This document shows, in pieces, positions 6,040 through 8,829 of a stretch of 8,829 nt of DNA. This DNA comes from an uncultured Collinsella sp. (GTDB taxonomy: Bacteria; Actinomycetota; Coriobacteriia; Coriobacteriales; Coriobacteriaceae): the NCBI GenBank assembly GCA_937981515.1, contig CALJNY010000356.1:1-8829 (forward strand), given 5' to 3'. Positions within the stretch are counted from its first letter, which is position 1. Each line of letters begins with the position of its first letter. The position numbers and the translations under genes were made by a program. Below the pieces are notes generated by a model. The model was not told where the DNA came from and did no database searches. It saw only the letters and a list, made by a program, of their open reading frames with translations.

Positions 6040-6074
6040 ACCGTGAGCCCGCGCGTGATACGATGGCTCACGGT
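6040..6074 (+). promoter_or_regulatory. 10-bp inverted repeat around a possible extended -10, upstream of the aminopeptidase
   Basis: ACCGTGAGCC (6040-6049) and GGCTCACGGT (6065-6074) are perfect inverted repeats with 15 nt between them. The spacer ends in TGATACGAT, which reads as an extended -10 (TGA-TACGAT, -10 hexamer 6059-6064); I see no good -35. If this is the aminopeptidase promoter, a dimeric regulator on the repeat would cover the -10 and start site. Alternatively it is a hairpin in a longer 5' UTR. On the minus strand, TAAACT (5990-5995) is a possible but weak polA -10. Confidence 0.4.
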
Positions 6075-6113
6075 ACATCAACCAGCACGATCGATCCGAA
6101 AGGAGCCTGCGTC

Positions 6114-7511
6114 ATGGAGCGTCCCTGCGCATGGAAAAAGTACACGCCACAGCAAGTCGAGGAGCTCGAGGAGCTTTGCCGCGGCTATAAGCAGTTTTTG
6201 AGCGAGAACAAGACCGAGCGCCTGTGCGTCAAGACCGGTATCAAGATGGCCGAGGAGGCGGGCTACGTCAATCTGGAGACCGTGATCGCCGAGGGCCGCG
6301 CGCTCAAGGCAGGCGACAAGGTGTACGCCGCCAACCACGGCAAGGACCTTATGCTCGTCAACCTGGGCACCGCCCCGCTCGAGCAGGGCTTTAACATCCT
6401 GGGCGCCCACGTGGACTCGCCGCGCCTGGACCTTAAGCAGAACCCCGCTTTCGAGGCCGGCGACATGGCCTATCTCGACACGCACTACTATGGCGGCGTC
6501 AAGAGCTACCACTGGGTCGCTTCCCCGCTCGCACTCGTAGGCGTCATCTGCAAAAAGGACGGCACCACCGTCGACATCAACATCGGCGACAAGGCGGACG
6601 ACCCGGTCTTTACCATCTCCGACCTGCTGATCCACCTCTCGAGCGAGCAGATGGCCAAGCCCGCCAAGGATGCCGTCGATGCCGAGATCCTCGACGTGAT
6701 CGTGGGCGGCCGCCCCGTCAAGTTTGACGAGGACGACAAGGACGCTCCCAAGGAGCCCGTCAAGCAGATGTTCCTGGATATCCTCAAGGAGCAGTACGAC
6801 GTCGAGGAGGAGGACTTCCTCTCCGCCGAGATCGAGGTCGTGCCCGCCGGCCCCGCCCGCGACATGGGCCTCGACCGCTCCATGATTCTGGGCTATGGCC
6901 ATGACGACCGTGTCTGCGCCTATCCGTCCATGCTCGCCCAGATCGACGTCGCCAACGTGGAGCGCACGAGCATCACACTCATCGTCGACAAGGAGGAGAT
7001 TGGCTCCGTGGGTGCCACCGGCATGACGAGCCGCTTCTTCGAGAACACCGTCGCCGAGATCATGACGCTCGCCGGCGAGGATAGCCCGCTGGCCCTGCGC
7101 CGTGCACTCGCCCACAGCCGCATGCTCTCCTCCGACGTGTCCGCCGGCTTCGACCCGGGCTACGCCGGCAAGTTCGAAACCAAGAACGCAGCCTTCATGG
7201 GTCGCGGCCTGTGCTTCAACAAGTACACGGGCAGCCGCGGCAAGGGCGGTTCAAACGACGCCGACGCCGAGTACGTGGCCCTCGTCCGCGACATCATGGA
7301 CGAGGCCGGCGTGGACTTCCAGACCTGCGAGCTCGGCCGCGTCAACGCGGGCGGCGGTGGCACCATCGCCTACATCATGGCCAAGTACGGCATGAATGTC
7401 ATCGACTCCGGCGTTGCCGTCCTGTCCATGCATGCCCTGTGGGAGGTCGCCAACAAGGCCGATATCTACGAGGCCTACCGCGGCTACAAGGCCTTCATCG
7501 AGCGCGCCTAA
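6114..7511 (+). CDS. M18-family zinc aminopeptidase
   Basis: This 465-residue protein resembles M18 (aspartyl aminopeptidase / aminopeptidase I) enzymes, cytoplasmic binuclear-zinc exopeptidases that remove N-terminal residues from peptides. Visible signatures are GAHVDSPRLDLK (97-108, ligand His99), YYGGVKSYHW (125-134), GYGHDDRV (260-267, Asp264), VDKEEIGS (291-298, Glu294/Glu295), SSDVSAGFDPGY (339-350, Asp341) and SMHALWE near the C-terminus (His440), so the metal ligands appear present. The usual SAD..HA..PN segment reads SDVSAGFDPGY, lacking His at the usual position; this points to the aminopeptidase-1-like bacterial branch rather than classic eukaryotic-type aspartyl aminopeptidase. 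Substrate preference is therefore uncertain. A hydrophilic, acidic stretch at about 203-235 looks like an exposed loop of the dimerisation domain. The start at 6114 has AAAGGAG 8 nt upstream; the frame is open further upstream but runs antisense into polA. It is followed by a hairpin with a T-run. The family is secure, the exact specificity not. Confidence 0.9.
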   Translation: MERPCAWKKYTPQQVEELEELCRGYKQFLSENKTERLCVKTGIKMAEEAGYVNLETVIAEGRALKAGDKVYAANHGKDLMLVNLGTAPLEQGFNILGAHVDSPRLDLKQNPAFEAGDMAYLDTHYYGGVKSYHWVASPLALVGVICKKDGTTVDINIGDKADDPVFTISDLLIHLSSEQMAKPAKDAVDAEILDVIVGGRPVKFDEDDKDAPKEPVKQMFLDILKEQYDVEEEDFLSAEIEVVPAGPARDMGLDRSMILGYGHDDRVCAYPSMLAQIDVANVERTSITLIVDKEEIGSVGATGMTSRFFENTVAEIMTLAGEDSPLALRRALAHSRMLSSDVSAGFDPGYAGKFETKNAAFMGRGLCFNKYTGSRGKGGSNDADAEYVALVRDIMDEAGVDFQTCELGRVNAGGGGTIAYIMAKYGMNVIDSGVAVLSMHALWEVANKADIYEAYRGYKAFIERA

Positions 7512-7525
7512 TCAACCCTTCATCA

Positions 7526-7599
7526 GTTGCGGTGAAATACGGACTAAACTGGCCCATAAACGACCAAAACAGACCGTATTCCACCGCAACTTCTTTTTT
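7526..7599 (+). terminator. Terminator with long arms and loop, between aminopeptidase gene and yaaA
   Basis: GTTGCGGTGAAATACGG (7526-7542) and CCGTATTCCACCGCAAC (7574-7590) pair over 17 positions with one mismatch. The loop is 31 nt, and TTCTTTTTT (7591-7599) follows directly, as for an intrinsic terminator on the plus strand. It begins 15 nt after the aminopeptidase stop, and its T-run ends 5 nt before the yaaA ribosome binding site. A loop this long is unusual, so this may also be a dispersed repeat serving as terminator. I see no clear separate yaaA promoter in the gap. Confidence 0.7.
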
Positions 7600-7614
7600 G
7601 GCAGAGGAGAGTCC

Positions 7615-8424
7615 ATGCTGCAGGTCATCATTTCGCCCGCCAAGCAGATGCGCGCGGCCCAAGATGCTTTTGAAGTCCTGGGCATTCCACCCTTTGTGCG
7701 CGAGACAGCTCGCCTCCACCGCGCACTGCTAGATATCGAGCGGAATGAAGGCAGCGGCGGCCTGCAGGTGCTATGGAGCGTGAGTGACAAACTGCTTACA
7801 ACGTGCCTGGATATGCTTCACGAATTTATGCCTGTCCTGAGCGATGCCGGCCTCGCCGATCCCGATATCGCGCGTCGAATCTCCCCTGCCGTCATGTCCT
7901 ATCACGGCATTCAATACCAGAGCATGGCGCCCGAGGTGATGGATTCCGCGCAGCTCGCATGGCTGCAAGACCATCTCTGGATCCTCTCGGGCCTTTACGG
8001 ATGCGTGCGCCCCTTTCATGCCGTTGAACCGTATCGGCTGGAGATGGGCGCGAAGCTTGCCGTCGACAATGCCCGAGACCTCTACGCGTTTTGGGGCGAC
8101 AAGCTCGCACGGGCCATCGCTCCGGCAGGCTCCAACGCTACGATCGTCAATCTCGCCAGCGCGGAATACGCCAAAGCCGTTCTACCCCGCCTCACCACCG
8201 AAGCCACGGTCGTCACATGCCTCTTTGGCGAGGGTATCCGCAACGGCAAGCCCATCCAGCGCTCGACCGCCAGCAAAAAGGCGCGCGGCTCCATGGTGCG
8301 CTGGATGGCAGAAAACAAGCTCGAGGATGCAAGCGAGCTCACCGCGTTCGACGTTGGTTATCGACACTTTCCCGAGCTTTCAGACAAAAACACCCTAGTA
8401 TTCATGAACGTTCAGGCACAATAG
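7615..8424 (+). CDS. yaaA: YaaA/DUF328 family peroxide-stress protein
   Basis: This 269-residue protein matches the YaaA (DUF328) family in length (E. coli YaaA is 258 residues) and motifs. In E. coli, YaaA is known to lower free intracellular iron and limit oxidative DNA damage during peroxide stress, and it binds DNA. Visible family marks are IISPAK at the N-terminus (5-10), YHGIQYQSM (96-104), the signature LSGLYGCVRPFHAVEPYRLEMG (about 124-145), AFWGDKL (158-164), NLASAEYAKAV (179-189) and KKARGSMVRWM (221-231), followed by GYRHFPELSDKNTLVF (248-263). It has no signal peptide or membrane segment. The start at 7615 is set by AGGAG 5 nt upstream; the open frame extends further upstream only through the terminator and antisense-like sequence. 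Transcription may depend on read-through of the preceding hairpin, or on a promoter I cannot see. It is convergent with the next gene, 23 bp away. Identification is good; the role is inferred from E. coli. Confidence 0.92.
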   Translation: MLQVIISPAKQMRAAQDAFEVLGIPPFVRETARLHRALLDIERNEGSGGLQVLWSVSDKLLTTCLDMLHEFMPVLSDAGLADPDIARRISPAVMSYHGIQYQSMAPEVMDSAQLAWLQDHLWILSGLYGCVRPFHAVEPYRLEMGAKLAVDNARDLYAFWGDKLARAIAPAGSNATIVNLASAEYAKAVLPRLTTEATVVTCLFGEGIRNGKPIQRSTASKKARGSMVRWMAENKLEDASELTAFDVGYRHFPELSDKNTLVFMNVQAQ

Positions 8425-8447
8425 GCCCGCCGTTTCCAAACACCCCG

Positions 8448-8829
8448 TTACTCCGCCAAGCCATCAGCCTTAGCGATCTCGCTCGTCGAGCCATCTTGAT
8501 AAGTAACCTTGACATGCTCCACCTCGGATACCCTGACGCCCGACGGGGGCTCCAGGCGCCATTCCGTCAGCGCGATATCCATCGTCGTGGGCACGTCGCC
8601 CTGATTCTTGAGCTTAACCGTGAGTGTTTTGAGCGCCGCATCGAAGGTCACGCGCTCGATCTCTTCACCAGGAATGGATCCGCCACTCAGCTGCAACTGC
8701 ACAAACTCGTTGCGCGGATACCAATAGTCGCCCGGCGCGGCAACGGTATTGCCGCCCGCGACCTTCACTGTCATGATCGGCAGGGCATCGTCGGCCTCAA
8801 ACTCCCAGGCAGCGCCGCCGCGACCGCCA
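8448..8829 (-). CDS. Unidentified protein, C-terminal fragment (runs off right edge)
   Basis: The minus-strand frame is open from the window edge to TAA (8448-8450), showing about 126 residues of the C-terminus. An internal ATG at 8774 is unlikely to be the start, because the frame continues upstream in coding style (GGRGGAAWEFEADDALPI precedes it). The visible part alternates hydrophobic and polar residues with many Thr/Val (for example FDAALKTLTVKLKNQGDV, TEWRLEPPSGVRV and VKVTYQDGST), suggesting a beta-sandwich, and has no membrane segment. It might be the exterior domain of a secreted or membrane-anchored protein, but the N-terminus that would show this lies outside the window. I do not recognise a family. 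No clear hairpin terminator separates it from yaaA in the 23-bp gap. Confidence 0.7.
   Translation of the reverse strand, partial: GGRGGAAWEFEADDALPIMTVKVAGGNTVAAPGDYWYPRNEFVQLQLSGGSIPGEEIERVTFDAALKTLTVKLKNQGDVPTTMDIALTEWRLEPPSGVRVSEVEHVKVTYQDGSTSEIAKADGLAE

Noticed and set aside
4118..6046. Plus-strand open frame of 642 codons opposite polA
   Set aside because: Antisense shadow of a GC-rich gene; rich in His, Arg, Ala and Gly with no recognisable motifs, and no ribosome binding site was seen.
6078..7115. Minus-strand open frame of 345 codons opposite the M18 aminopeptidase
   Set aside because: Shadow frame with repetitive Val/Leu/Asp/Gly composition, while the opposite strand has clear M18 motifs.
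1..8829. tRNA, rRNA, CRISPR array, insertion sequence or prophage genes
   Set aside because: No cloverleaf, spaced direct-repeat array, transposase or integrase motif was seen; the only mobile-like candidate is the 129-bp inverted-repeat element.

Overview
The window looks like an ordinary chromosomal segment of a high-GC Gram-positive bacterium. My impression from protein sequence and codon style is an actinobacterium of the Coriobacteriia, most like Collinsella; this is inference and no marker RNA is present. The coding DNA is GC-rich, and the AT-richest stretch is the non-coding block at about 1540-2092.

Layout from left to right: the 5' end of an unidentified minus-strand gene (1-80); a strong terminator hairpin (129-158) closing a long argG 3' UTR; argG (argininosuccinate synthase, minus, 312-1538); a 5' leader of about 375 nt for argG; a Cof-type HAD phosphatase on the plus strand (2093-2920); a convergent intergenic region with a perfect 33-bp inverted repeat, an internal hairpin terminator and a second, very strong hairpin (2931-3162); polA (DNA polymerase I, minus, 3197-5947); a divergent promoter region with a 10-bp inverted repeat (6040-6074); an M18 metallo-aminopeptidase (plus, 6114-7511); a long-armed hairpin followed by a T-run (7526-7599); yaaA (plus, 7615-8424); and the 3' end of an unidentified minus-strand gene running off the right edge (8448-8829).

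The genes are mostly single transcription units with unrelated housekeeping roles: arginine synthesis, phosphate-ester hydrolysis, DNA repair and replication, peptide turnover and peroxide-stress protection.

The most interesting element is the argG leader. It encodes an unannotated 24-residue peptide behind a strong Shine-Dalgarno. Six of the peptide's last ten residues are arginine, ending in Arg-Arg-Arg-stop, and four of the six use CGA. The Arg codons can pair over 9 bp with a downstream segment; that segment can instead pair with the left arm of an imperfect hairpin followed by five T's. This is the architecture of ribosome-mediated transcription attenuation, here apparently sensing arginyl-tRNA. 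The peptide is directly visible; the RNA switching is inferred.
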